5,173 nt of DNA from JBBDIX01 sp050486225 (GCA_050486225.1 JBJHCV010000026.1:1-5173), one strand, 5' to 3'; shown: positions 1 to 4,959, numbered from the stretch's first letter. Notes: generated from the sequence alone by a model not told the origin. Translations and numbers: made by a program.

Positions 1-51
1 CGAAGCTGTGAGATGGACCGTCAGGGCGAGCCTGCGCAGCGGCGGAGTCAT
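1..51 (-). CDS. N-terminus of a membrane protein (partial, runs off the left edge)
   Basis: An ATG at 51-49 opens a frame that stays open to the window edge, giving MTPPLRRLALTVHLTAS. It begins two bases after the stop of the 78-residue membrane protein upstream, a spacing that suggests translational coupling in one operon. The short basic start followed by LALTVHLTAS resembles, from memory, the N-terminus of a family of small multi-span actinobacterial membrane proteins of unknown function, often next to TetR regulators. Only 17 residues are visible, so the family call is tentative; the start and operon position are the firmer part. Confidence 0.5.
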   Translation of the reverse strand, partial: MTPPLRRLALTVHLTAS

Positions 52-53
52 CG

Positions 54-290
54 TCACGGGCGTACCACATGCGGTGATTGGGAAAGGTCGACGTGCGGCT
101 CAACGTGGGCTGGTACGCCCGTCGGCAGGTGTCGCGCAGGTCCGTGGCCGCCCAGGCCGTTCCCAACCAGCGCGAGGAATGCGAGCACGAGGATCACGAT
201 CGCGACTGCGACGAACACCCTCACCCACCGCGGCATGGGATGCTTCGGATCAGGTCGGGCAGGCGGGCCGGTCGGTGGCTGGTTGGCCAT
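54..290 (-). CDS. Small single-span membrane protein with His-rich tail
   Basis: This 78-residue protein has a proline-rich basic head (about 1-22), one strong transmembrane helix (about 23-43, VRVFVAVAIVILVLAFLALV) and a 35-residue tail with six histidines (GGHGPARHLPTG, then spaced H residues to the end). The positive charges before the helix predict the N-terminus inside and the His-rich tail outside. The ATG at 290-288 is preceded by a GAGGA ribosome site about 7 bases away. It is the first gene of a leftward operon divergent from the TetR gene, and the next gene starts 2 bases after its stop. The His tail could bind metal, which would suit the metal-related genes to the right, but this is inference. 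I recognise the general type (actinobacterial hypothetical proteins of this layout) but no known function. Confidence 0.75.
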   Translation of the reverse strand: MANQPPTGPPARPDPKHPMPRWVRVFVAVAIVILVLAFLALVGNGLGGHGPARHLPTGVPAHVEPHVDLSQSPHVVRP

Positions 291-332
291 GTCGGCGTCC
301 TCGTGTCGGCAAGATGAGATGGCGGCCGCGCA

Positions 333-361
333 AGTTTACGAGACAGACTGTTTAGTACAAT
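333..361. promoter_or_regulatory. Overlapping divergent promoters, TetR gene and left operon
   Basis: For the rightward TetR gene, TACAAT at 356-361 is a good -10 element, with a poor -35 candidate GTTTAC at 334-339 (16-bp spacer). For the leftward operon, read on the minus strand, TTGTAC (360-355) and TAAACT (338-333) are separated by 16 bp and make a fair -35/-10 pair. This is an AT-rich island in very GC-rich DNA, which supports promoter function. The two promoters share the same DNA, so one bound repressor would silence both. Transcription starts are predicted from spacing only. Confidence 0.55.
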
Positions 362-374
362 ACGGATTGTCTCG
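339..374. promoter_or_regulatory. Inverted repeat, probable TetR operator
   Basis: CGAGACA at 339-345 is exactly complemented by TGTCTCG at 368-374, centred on GTAC at 355-358, with further matched pairs between the arms (348/365, 350/363, 351/362, 353/360). The dyad covers the -10 elements of both divergent promoters, where a TetR dimer or pair of dimers would block transcription. The full 36-bp span is longer than a typical single TetR site, so either two dimers bind or only the outer arms matter. The operator role is inferred from position and symmetry. Confidence 0.55.
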
Positions 375-395
375 ATCCTCGCGTACCCTGCCGGC

Positions 396-989
396 ATGCC
401 GAGGTTGTGGACCCAGACGATCGAGGCGCACCGTCGCGAGGTGCGCGACGCCATCCTGGACGCGGCCGCGGCGGCCGTGGCAACCCATGGGCTGCGGGCG
501 GTGACGATGTCGCAGATCGCCCAGGACACCGGGATCGGCCGCGCAACCCTCTACAAGTACTTTTCCGGTGTCGACGAGATCCTGCTCGCATGGCATGAGC
601 GCCAGGTCGTCGCCCACCTTGATCAGCTCACCGAGATCACCCACCGCCCCGGAAGCAGCCGCGGACGGCTCGAAGCGGTGCTGGGAACCTACGCGCAGAT
701 CAACCGGCAGCGCGGCCGGCACCACGGGGGTCAGCCGCTGACAAGTGAAGTCACAGCGTCGCTGCACGAACGTCGCCATCTCGCCCCCGCATACCGGCAA
801 CTTCACGGACTCATCAAGGATCTGCTCGACGAGGCTGCACGTGGCGGCGAGATCCGTGACGACATCCCGCCAGCCGAGCTGGCCACCTTCTGCCTGCACG
901 CCCTCGACGCCGCGCCCACGCTGCCCTCCCAGGCTGCAGCGCAGCGGCTCGTCACGACAATTCTCGCCGGCTTGCACACCGCCGACTGA
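396..989 (+). CDS. TetR/AcrR-family transcriptional regulator
   Basis: A 197-residue protein, normal length for the family. Residues about 13-60 form the DNA-binding domain, with the helix-turn-helix TMSQIAQDTGIGRATLYKYF at 37-56, including the family hallmark LYKYF. The all-helical remainder (about 60-197) would bind the inducer and dimerise; this part is variable in the family and its ligand cannot be read. It holds many histidines (H67, H74, H83, H109, H110, H124, H128, H137, H168) and one cysteine (C166). The ATG at 396 has only a weak ribosome site, but lies about 28 bases from the predicted transcription start, and no better start is near. It is divergent from the two-gene membrane operon and most likely represses that operon and itself through the inverted repeat between them. 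Control of the Rieske or cupredoxin genes is possible but not indicated, because their shared site has a different sequence. Confidence 0.93.
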   Translation: MPRLWTQTIEAHRREVRDAILDAAAAAVATHGLRAVTMSQIAQDTGIGRATLYKYFSGVDEILLAWHERQVVAHLDQLTEITHRPGSSRGRLEAVLGTYAQINRQRGRHHGGQPLTSEVTASLHERRHLAPAYRQLHGLIKDLLDEAARGGEIRDDIPPAELATFCLHALDAAPTLPSQAAAQRLVTTILAGLHTAD

Positions 990-1105
990 CCTTGCCGTCG
1001 CGTGAAGGAAGCGGCGCCACGCTGAGCGACGTGAATCGAGTCGAAGCACGGTCCGTGGTGTGTGCGCAGGCCACAGCCACGTCATCGGACCGCACAGAGG
1101 GCTCG

Positions 1106-1121
1106 ACTACGGATTCGTAGT
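1106..1121 (+). promoter_or_regulatory. 16-bp dyad upstream of the Rieske gene (shared-operator copy 1)
   Basis: ACTACGGATTCGTAGT is a perfect 6-bp inverted repeat around GATT, 94-109 bases before the Rieske ATG. A related site lies before the cupredoxin gene; read in the direction of each gene, both end in CGTAGTAG and agree at 14 of the first 18 positions. The sequence after it (TAGGTA, 1119-1124) could be a weak -10, but the Rieske promoter is not clear. ACTAC/GTAGT half-sites recall BlaI/CopY-family operators, though the centre spacing here is two bases longer than the staphylococcal box as I remember it. The remainder of the 225-bp gap between the TetR and Rieske genes shows no ORF worth calling. 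Confidence 0.5.
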
Positions 1122-1200
1122 AGGTACCTTCGATACAGGCGCTGACGCGGTCCTTCGGCTGGCTGGTCAACGACCGCGGTGGCATTGTGTGTCGCCGCTG

Positions 1201-1208
1201 AAGGGAGG
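1201..1208 (+). promoter_or_regulatory. Ribosome binding site that fixes the Rieske start
   Basis: AAGGGAGG lies 6 bases before the ATG at 1215 and is one of the best Shine-Dalgarno matches in the window. It rules in the ATG at 1215 over the in-frame GTG at 1179, which has no such site and would add 12 residues that fit no signal sequence. Confidence 0.8.
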
Positions 1209-1214
1209 TCTGGC

Positions 1215-1829
1215 ATGGTTACGGGCCTGCCAGGGTCGAAGCGCGGACTGCGACCAGTGGAGCGCCGCACGTTCCTGCGCTACAGCCTGATCGGCGCGAC
1301 CAGTGTCGGACTCGGCAGCTTCGCGCTGGGCTCACTCGGATTCCTGTGGCCGCGGTTGGGAGACGTGCTCACCGGTGAGATTGCGATGGGCGACGCCAAC
1401 GATCTCGTCGCGCAGATCGTCAACGAACGCGCGCCGGTACGGGTCCCGGCGGCAGGCGTGTCGATCGTCGTGTGGGATCCGAGCAGCACCGCCGCACAAT
1501 TCATCTACGGTGACGATCACCGCGCGATCGTGGATGACACGACGGCGCTGATGGCGTTGGATTCGGCCAACTGTCCCCATCTGGGATGTGGCGTGCCGTG
1601 GTGCCAGACGTCGCAGTGGTTCGAATGCCCTTGCCACGGGTCACGTTACAACCGGTGGGGTGAATGGACCGACGGTCCCGCACCGCGCGGGCTCGACCGC
1701 TACCCGTCGTCTATTGACGAGGCCACCAACCAGTTCGTGGTCGACCTGAGCGTGAAGCTGACGGGCACGGCACGGACTGCCAATGCGCTGGAGCAGGGCC
1801 CTGAAGGGCCCGCCTGCGTCGAGGTGTGA
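1215..1829 (+). CDS. Rieske [2Fe-2S] protein with Tat-like signal anchor
   Basis: A 204-residue electron-transfer protein. Residues 16-22 (ERRTFLR) match a twin-arginine motif, followed by a hydrophobic stretch (about 24-46) with no clear cleavage site, so it is probably a membrane anchor with the Rieske domain outside. The cluster motifs are complete: CPHLGC at 120-125 and CPCHGS at 138-143, giving ligands C120, H122, C138 and H141, and the stabilising C125-C140 disulfide that is typical of high-potential Rieske proteins of the bc complex. GPAPRGLDRYP (154-164) is the usual proline loop. It lacks the extra N-terminal helices of actinobacterial QcrA, and no cytochrome b or c gene adjoins it, so it is not the bc1 subunit in place. 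Its partner is unknown; the convergent cupredoxin gene with a shared upstream dyad is the obvious candidate. The convergent gap to that gene is 49 bases. Confidence 0.92.
   Translation: MVTGLPGSKRGLRPVERRTFLRYSLIGATSVGLGSFALGSLGFLWPRLGDVLTGEIAMGDANDLVAQIVNERAPVRVPAAGVSIVVWDPSSTAAQFIYGDDHRAIVDDTTALMALDSANCPHLGCGVPWCQTSQWFECPCHGSRYNRWGEWTDGPAPRGLDRYPSSIDEATNQFVVDLSVKLTGTARTANALEQGPEGPACVEV
1796..1811. terminator. GC hairpin at the Rieske 3' end, possible bidirectional terminator
   Basis: GGGCCC, loop TGAA, GGGCCC: a perfect 6-bp stem, 16-33 bases before the Rieske stop codon, inside the coding sequence. It reads as the same stem on both strands, so it could also stop transcripts of the convergent cupredoxin gene, which ends 68 bases to the right. 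No U-tract follows on either strand. A smaller GCGG/CCGC hairpin lies at 1835-1848 in the gap. Function is uncertain. Confidence 0.3.
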
Positions 1830-1878
1830 CCGATGCGGTCCAGGCCGCCCTATGGCTGGTAGCCGCAAGGACGAGGCG

Positions 1879-2322
1879 TCAGTCGCCGACGACGGTAAGG
1901 GTGGCGACCATGCCGCTCTGGCGGTGTCCGGGAACGCTGCAGTAGACCTCGTAGGTGCCTGGAGTGTCGATCGTGAACGTCGCGGTGACGGTCTGTCCGG
2001 CGTCGGCGTGGGCGATGTGGAGGTCGCCGGACGATTCTGCATGATCTTGATCGGCGTGTGCGCCGTGACCGGCATCGCCGACCAAGCCGTGGTCTGCCGC
2101 ATCGGTGATGACGAAGTCGTGTTCGACGGCCGTCCCGGCGGCGAACTCGAGCGTCACCTGCTGTCCGGCGGGAACGGTGAACTCGTCAGGCTCGAATGCG
2201 AGCGCGTCGGTGCCGGTGACGGCGAGCTCGGTCGTGGCCTGTGGTGTGGTGTCACCGCCGCAGGCGGAGATCACGAGAACGATTGCGCCGAGGAGGGCTG
2301 TCTGCCATCTGGAACGTGTCAC
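1879..2322 (-). CDS. Lipoprotein cupredoxin (blue copper protein) with His-rich insert
   Basis: A 147-residue protein. The N-terminus is a lipoprotein signal with lipobox ISAC, giving lipidated C21 and anchoring outside the membrane. The rest is a plastocyanin-like fold: FEPDEFTVPAGQQVTLEF (43-60), then H68 in EHDF, and YCSVPGHRQSGM (127-138), giving the type 1 copper ligands H68, C128, H133 and M138 with the standard C-x4-H-x4-M spacing. Between H68 and the last loop lies an insert of about 30 residues with six histidines (H78, H86, H89, H94, H102, H105), a possible second metal site. The start is GTG at 2322-2320, with AGGA 8 bases ahead. It is in the direction of the thiol-redox operon, 87 bases after the redoxin gene, but has its own promoter-like site. 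It probably carries electrons or binds copper outside the cell; the partner is not shown. Confidence 0.92.
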   Translation of the reverse strand: MTRSRWQTALLGAIVLVISACGGDTTPQATTELAVTGTDALAFEPDEFTVPAGQQVTLEFAAGTAVEHDFVITDAADHGLVGDAGHGAHADQDHAESSGDLHIAHADAGQTVTATFTIDTPGTYEVYCSVPGHRQSGMVATLTVVGD

Positions 2323-2349
2323 GATCTGGGTCCTGTCGTCGAGAATCCC

Positions 2350-2370
2350 ATACTACTACGGGTGCGTCGT
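2350..2370 (-). promoter_or_regulatory. Cupredoxin promoter and dyad (shared-operator copy 2)
   Basis: On the plus strand ACTACGGGTGCGTCGT (2355-2370) is a near-perfect dyad (one mismatched pair) matching 13 of 16 bases of the site at 1106-1121. On the minus strand it runs straight into TAGTAT (2355-2350), a plausible -10 element for the cupredoxin gene, which would put the transcript start about 20 bases before the GTG. A protein on the dyad would overlap the promoter. No convincing -35 is visible. The site indicates the cupredoxin gene can be transcribed apart from the operon upstream. Confidence 0.5.
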
Positions 2371-2409
2371 TGACGGTTGCACTGTTCGACAGCCATGCCG
2401 AGGGTGGCA

Positions 2410-3003
2410 TCACCGCGTGGCGAGTCCGAGGTCGTCGAGCAGTTGGTCGACGGGGACGAACATGACCGGATAGTGCAGGGTGGTCTGGATGGTGCCGTCG
2501 GCAGTGACGTGCGCGAAGCTGTGGCTCGGGACGGTGCCGTGTCCGAACTGGCCGAGCATGCCGTACGAATCGGACACGGCCCTGTCGGCATCGATGAGGA
2601 TCGGCTCGTCGATCCCGAACCGCGCCGCCTCCCCTTCGACGATGTCGGTCGGGTCGACCATGACCGAGACGAGTGTGATGCCTTGCTCGGCCAGCGTGTC
2701 ACGGATCTCGGGGATCTGGACGAAGCATCCGTCGCAGCCGACTCCCATGGAGAAGTAGAGCAGCGCCTCACCGCGCTCGAGGACCTCGTCGAGTGACACG
2801 ACCGCACCGGTGGTGGTCGGCAGCGTGAAGCCTGGCGCGATCGTCGGGCTGTCGGACGGGTCGTTGCCGGACTCTGCCACGACCGTGGCCGCGATGGCGA
2901 CGGCGATTGCCATGACGGGTAGGACGATGAGCAGCCAGCGACCGAGCTGCGCATCACCGGGGCCTCGTCGTCGATCAGTCGTGGCCGTTGTGCGTGTCCG
3001 CAT
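2410..3003 (-). CDS. Membrane-anchored redoxin (thioredoxin-fold, CDGC)
   Basis: A 197-residue protein: a basic cytoplasmic head (1-22), one transmembrane anchor (about 23-43), a linker, and a redoxin domain (about 54-197) outside. IAPGFTLPTTTGAVVSLDEV (55-74) is the usual AhpC/TlpA domain entry; the active site is GVGCDGC with C90 and C93 as the CxxC pair, and GTVPSHSFAHVTADGTI (156-172) holds the expected cis-proline. It is most like TlpA/ResA-type thiol-disulfide proteins, though the Asp-Gly pair between the cysteines is unusual for a reductase. The start chosen is the ATG at 3003, with AAGGAGA 7 bases ahead; a start at 3048 would add 15 residues and no signal. It overlaps the last 29 bases of the ccdA-like gene, so the two are likely coupled, and that transporter is its probable electron source. 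Substrate unknown. Confidence 0.88.
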   Translation of the reverse strand: MRTRTTATTDRRRGPGDAQLGRWLLIVLPVMAIAVAIAATVVAESGNDPSDSPTIAPGFTLPTTTGAVVSLDEVLERGEALLYFSMGVGCDGCFVQIPEIRDTLAEQGITLVSVMVDPTDIVEGEAARFGIDEPILIDADRAVSDSYGMLGQFGHGTVPSHSFAHVTADGTIQTTLHYPVMFVPVDQLLDDLGLATR

Positions 3004-3928
3004 GGCGTCGTCTCCTTCGTAGCAGCATGTCGGCGGGGGCCTCGCCATCGATCGGTTCTCCCGGGGTTGCGTCGTCGCGCTGTCGACGGCCTGAGAGCCA
3101 CACGGCCCCGGCGGCGCCAGCGACGAGCACGAGTCCGACGATCAGGTCGGGCACCGGCTCCAGGGTGGCGACGAGCGGGTCTAGCCATGCGCGTAGTCGG
3201 GACGCGGCCCCGACCTGGAAGGTCGGTGCGAGCACGTTTCCCGTCGCGCCGAGTGCGATCAGTGCGATGCCCATGGCGGCGAACATGCCGGCCGCGATCC
3301 CGTCGAGCAGCCCGACGGTGCGGTGCCATCCTCCGACCCGAAGGCGGATCGTGCGACTTCTCACCTGCATCCGTGCAGCAGGATCGGTGCGGTCCCACAC
3401 CAGGGTGAGCACGAGCAGCGGGGCGACCATGCCGGCCACGTACGCCAACGCGATCGCGACTGTGGAGGCGAGGCCCGGGGCCAACGCGGTCAGGGTCAGC
3501 ACGCCGGCCAGCACCGGGGCGCAGCACACGCTGGCCGCACCGGAGAACACTCCCAGTGCGAACACGCCCCCGGAGTCGGTGCGACGGATGTCCGGGGAGC
3601 TGCGCAGCATCGGCAACGACCACACCCGGCCGCTGAGCGTGATCGCAGCCAGGGCCAACAGCAGCATCCCGCCTGCGATGTAGACGCCGGCGTGGAATCG
3701 CAGCAGCGACCGGGCCAGCAGCCCGACCCCCAACGCTGCGGGCACGAGCACGACCGAGAGCCCACCGGCAAACACCAGCGTGAGCGGCACGAGCCGCCAT
3801 CGGCGGTTGCGCACCGCCGCCGCGAGATACGACGGGAAGACGACGAGGATGCAGCACGGCGCGAACAGCGCGATGACGCCGGCAAGGAACGCTGCTGCGA
3901 CCGAGCCGCCGAGGAACACACTCTCCAT
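2975..3928 (-). CDS. CcdA/DsbD-type thiol electron transporter with paired cysteines
   Basis: A 317-residue multi-span membrane protein with about seven hydrophobic segments (around 8-36, 47-73, 78-98, 121-147, 152-178, 206-229, 258-279). The redox cysteines of the CcdA/DsbD family, one in the first and one in the fourth helix, are here doubled: APCC (C25, C26) and CCAP (C135, C136). The proline beside each matches the family. The family moves reducing equivalents from cytoplasmic thioredoxin-like proteins to redox proteins outside. It is somewhat longer than usual CcdA, with an extra C-terminal helix and a charged tail holding five arginines and HADTHNGHD. Neighbours fit: a cytoplasmic CWLC protein 3 bases upstream and an external redoxin overlapping its end. 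The ATG at 3928 has GGAG 7 bases ahead. Doubled cysteines could also bind soft metals, as in mercury transporters, but the fold is CcdA-like. Confidence 0.88.
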   Translation of the reverse strand: MESVFLGGSVAAAFLAGVIALFAPCCILVVFPSYLAAAVRNRRWRLVPLTLVFAGGLSVVLVPAALGVGLLARSLLRFHAGVYIAGGMLLLALAAITLSGRVWSLPMLRSSPDIRRTDSGGVFALGVFSGAASVCCAPVLAGVLTLTALAPGLASTVAIALAYVAGMVAPLLVLTLVWDRTDPAARMQVRSRTIRLRVGGWHRTVGLLDGIAAGMFAAMGIALIALGATGNVLAPTFQVGAASRLRAWLDPLVATLEPVPDLIVGLVLVAGAAGAVWLSGRRQRDDATPGEPIDGEAPADMLLRRRRRHADTHNGHD

Positions 3929-3931
3929 GCG

Positions 3932-4246
3932 TCAGCTCCGTTGCCGGTGGCGGGTGCGGTCCGTGGTGCGGTCCTCGAGTTGCCTGGCCAGCGAACGTGC
4001 GGAGAGCCGGCCGTGCGCGACCAACCGGTCGTCGACGAACACGGCCGGAGGGAAGGGCACCCGTCCGCTCGCGATCAGCCGGCGGCCCTCACTCGACAGC
4101 AGATCCACCTCGCGGGTCGACAGGTCGAGGTCGTCGGTCAGCTGTTCGAGCACACGCCGGCCGTGGGCACACAGCCAGCAGCCCGGCGCAGTCACGTACA
4201 CCACCTGAACCGCGGCTCGACCAGGATTGGCGGAAACGCCGGTCAT
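3932..4246 (-). CDS. Glutaredoxin/thioredoxin-like protein with CWLC
   Basis: A 104-residue soluble protein with no signal peptide or membrane segment. VVYVTAPGCWLCAHGRRVLEQL (15-36) gives the strand, the CxxC site (C23, C26) and the following helix; REVDLL (45-50) and VPFPPAVFVDDRLVAHGRLS (63-82) supply the cis-proline region and last strands. This is the small glutaredoxin-like fold found in many actinobacteria. The tail (91-104) is highly charged. The start is the ATG at 4246, which overlaps the stop of the upstream membrane protein by four bases (ATGA) and has GGAG about 9 bases ahead; a longer frame to 4588 is a shadow of that gene. Being cytoplasmic and next to the CcdA-like transporter, it is the likely electron donor to it. 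The true reductant (mycothiol or thioredoxin reductase) is not shown. Confidence 0.85.
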   Translation of the reverse strand: MTGVSANPGRAAVQVVYVTAPGCWLCAHGRRVLEQLTDDLDLSTREVDLLSSEGRRLIASGRVPFPPAVFVDDRLVAHGRLSARSLARQLEDRTTDRTRHRQRS

Positions 4247-4644
4247 GGGTGGTGCTCCAGGTGCTCGACGTCCTCGACCGGCGTGCCGGCCGGCTCCTGC
4301 CCACCGGTCAGCCGTGGGCCGACCACGACCGTGGAGACGGTGAAGACGCTGACGAACACCATGAGCGCAATTGCTGGCGCCAACCACGAGCCGAAGCGCC
4401 GCCGCAACCGCAGCAGCAGTGGCACGGTCGCAAGCAGCCCCACGGCACCGAACAGCGCAGTGCCGACCACGCCTGAGACGACCGCGGCTCCTGCCAGCGG
4501 ACCGACGTGGTGCAGCACGTGCGGGGCGATCCCCGTGATCGCAGCCCACAGGGCCACGAGTGCGTTCCACAGCTTCGAGACGAACCACCGCAGCGCCGTG
4601 TCCGTGGTCTGGTCTGCGTCGGCCGCCGCAGGACCAGCAATCAT
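4243..4644 (-). CDS. Small membrane protein with PHVLHH motif, function unknown
   Basis: A 133-residue protein with hydrophobic segments at about 22-40, 48-79 and 88-110, so two or three membrane spans. Between the first two lies GIAPHVLHHVGPLAG, with H42, H45 and H46 clustered at a membrane edge, and the tail ends in EHLEHHP, another histidine cluster. A positively charged RLRRRFG loop (79-85) predicts that part is inside. I recognise this layout as a recurrent actinobacterial hypothetical protein seen beside metal-response genes (memory, not checked), but know of no function. The start is the ATG at 4644, which overlaps the stop of the upstream 25-residue ORF (ATGA) and is the only Met before residue 95; its own ribosome site is weak, so coupling is likely. 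Metal binding through the histidines is an inference. Confidence 0.8.
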   Translation of the reverse strand: MIAGPAAADADQTTDTALRWFVSKLWNALVALWAAITGIAPHVLHHVGPLAGAAVVSGVVGTALFGAVGLLATVPLLLRLRRRFGSWLAPAIALMVFVSVFTVSTVVVGPRLTGGQEPAGTPVEDVEHLEHHP

Positions 4645-4718
4645 GGCCCCGCCGGCACGATCGCGACCGAGACCTCGCACGGGCAGGTGGTGGTGTCCCA
4701 GCCGGCCTCGCGCGTCAT
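4641..4718 (-). CDS. 25-residue ORF with Cys-Pro-Cys, coupled on both sides
   Basis: The ATG at 4718-4716 overlaps the SHOCT gene stop as ATGA, and its TGA (4643-4641) overlaps the next gene's ATG, again as ATGA. The peptide begins MTREAGWDTT, continues TCPCEVSV and ends AIVPAGP; C12 and C14 make a CxC pair. Of 24 codons after the start, 23 end in G or C, like the neighbours. If it were not translated, it would be a 70-base untranslated gap in an operon that otherwise has almost none, and the membrane protein after it would lack a decent ribosome site. It might be a metal-binding peptide or a short leader that couples translation. It is not membrane spanning. No match to any known family comes to mind. 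Confidence 0.6.
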   Translation of the reverse strand: MTREAGWDTTTCPCEVSVAIVPAGP

Positions 4719-4948
4719 CGCAGCGCCCGCCGGCGCGCCTCGAACTCCTCGGTGTCGATCTCGCCACGGGCATAGCGCTCGGACAGGATCGACTCCGCGC
4801 TGGCGCGCGCACCCCGAGCGCTGCCCGAACGTGTCAGAAGGACCACGACGCCGACGACGAGCACCACGGTGAGCGTCCAGCCGACCAGATGCCAGCCGAA
4901 CATCCACCCCCAGCCGTCCCAGCCACTGCCATGCATCCACGGACCCAT
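4715..4948 (-). CDS. Small membrane protein with SHOCT domain
   Basis: A 77-residue protein. The N-terminal 20 residues are rich in Gly, Trp, Met and His (MGPWMHGSGWDGWGWMFGWH), then a transmembrane helix (about 21-39) and a C-terminal SHOCT domain (about 50-76, ending RYARGEIDTEEFEARRRAL, the hallmark). SHOCT is a short domain common at the ends of small membrane proteins, with proposed roles in oligomerisation. The Met/His/Trp head may bind copper, by analogy with similar heads near copper genes. The ATG at 4948 is chosen over GTG at 4954 because AAGGAG (4959-4954) overlaps the GTG but sits 5 bases before the ATG. It is the first gene after the CsoR-like operator. Confidence 0.85.
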   Translation of the reverse strand: MGPWMHGSGWDGWGWMFGWHLVGWTLTVVLVVGVVVLLTRSGSARGARASAESILSERYARGEIDTEEFEARRRALR

Positions 4949-4953
4949 CGCCA

Positions 4954-4959
4954 CTCCTT
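4954..4959 (-). promoter_or_regulatory. Ribosome binding site for the SHOCT gene
   Basis: AAGGAG on the minus strand, 5 bases before the ATG at 4948. It overlaps the alternative GTG at 4954 and so decides the start. Confidence 0.75.

Noticed and set aside
1055..1080. GTGG/CCAC hairpin after the TetR gene as a terminator
   Set aside because: The stem needs a bulge and a wobble, lacks a U-tract and lies 66 bases beyond the stop.
336..1085. 249-codon frame opposite the TetR gene
   Set aside because: It is antisense to a clear TetR gene and shows no recognisable fold.
1179..1214. GTG at 1179 as the Rieske start
   Set aside because: It has no ribosome site, and its extra residues fall inside the leader that holds the stem-loop and the AAGGGAGG site of the ATG at 1215.
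1215..1829. Rieske gene as qcrA of the cytochrome bc complex
   Set aside because: Actinobacterial QcrA is longer with extra N-terminal helices and sits with qcrB and qcrC; neither is present.
2395..2410. ATGCC/GGCAT stem at the redoxin stop as a terminator
   Set aside because: Only five pairs with a 6-base loop and no U-tract; too weak to call in GC-rich DNA.
2319..3857. Open frame of 512 codons on the minus strand
   Set aside because: It crosses the CcdA-like and redoxin genes in another frame and is dominated by Arg, Ser, Pro and Ala; the overlapping frames have clear domains.
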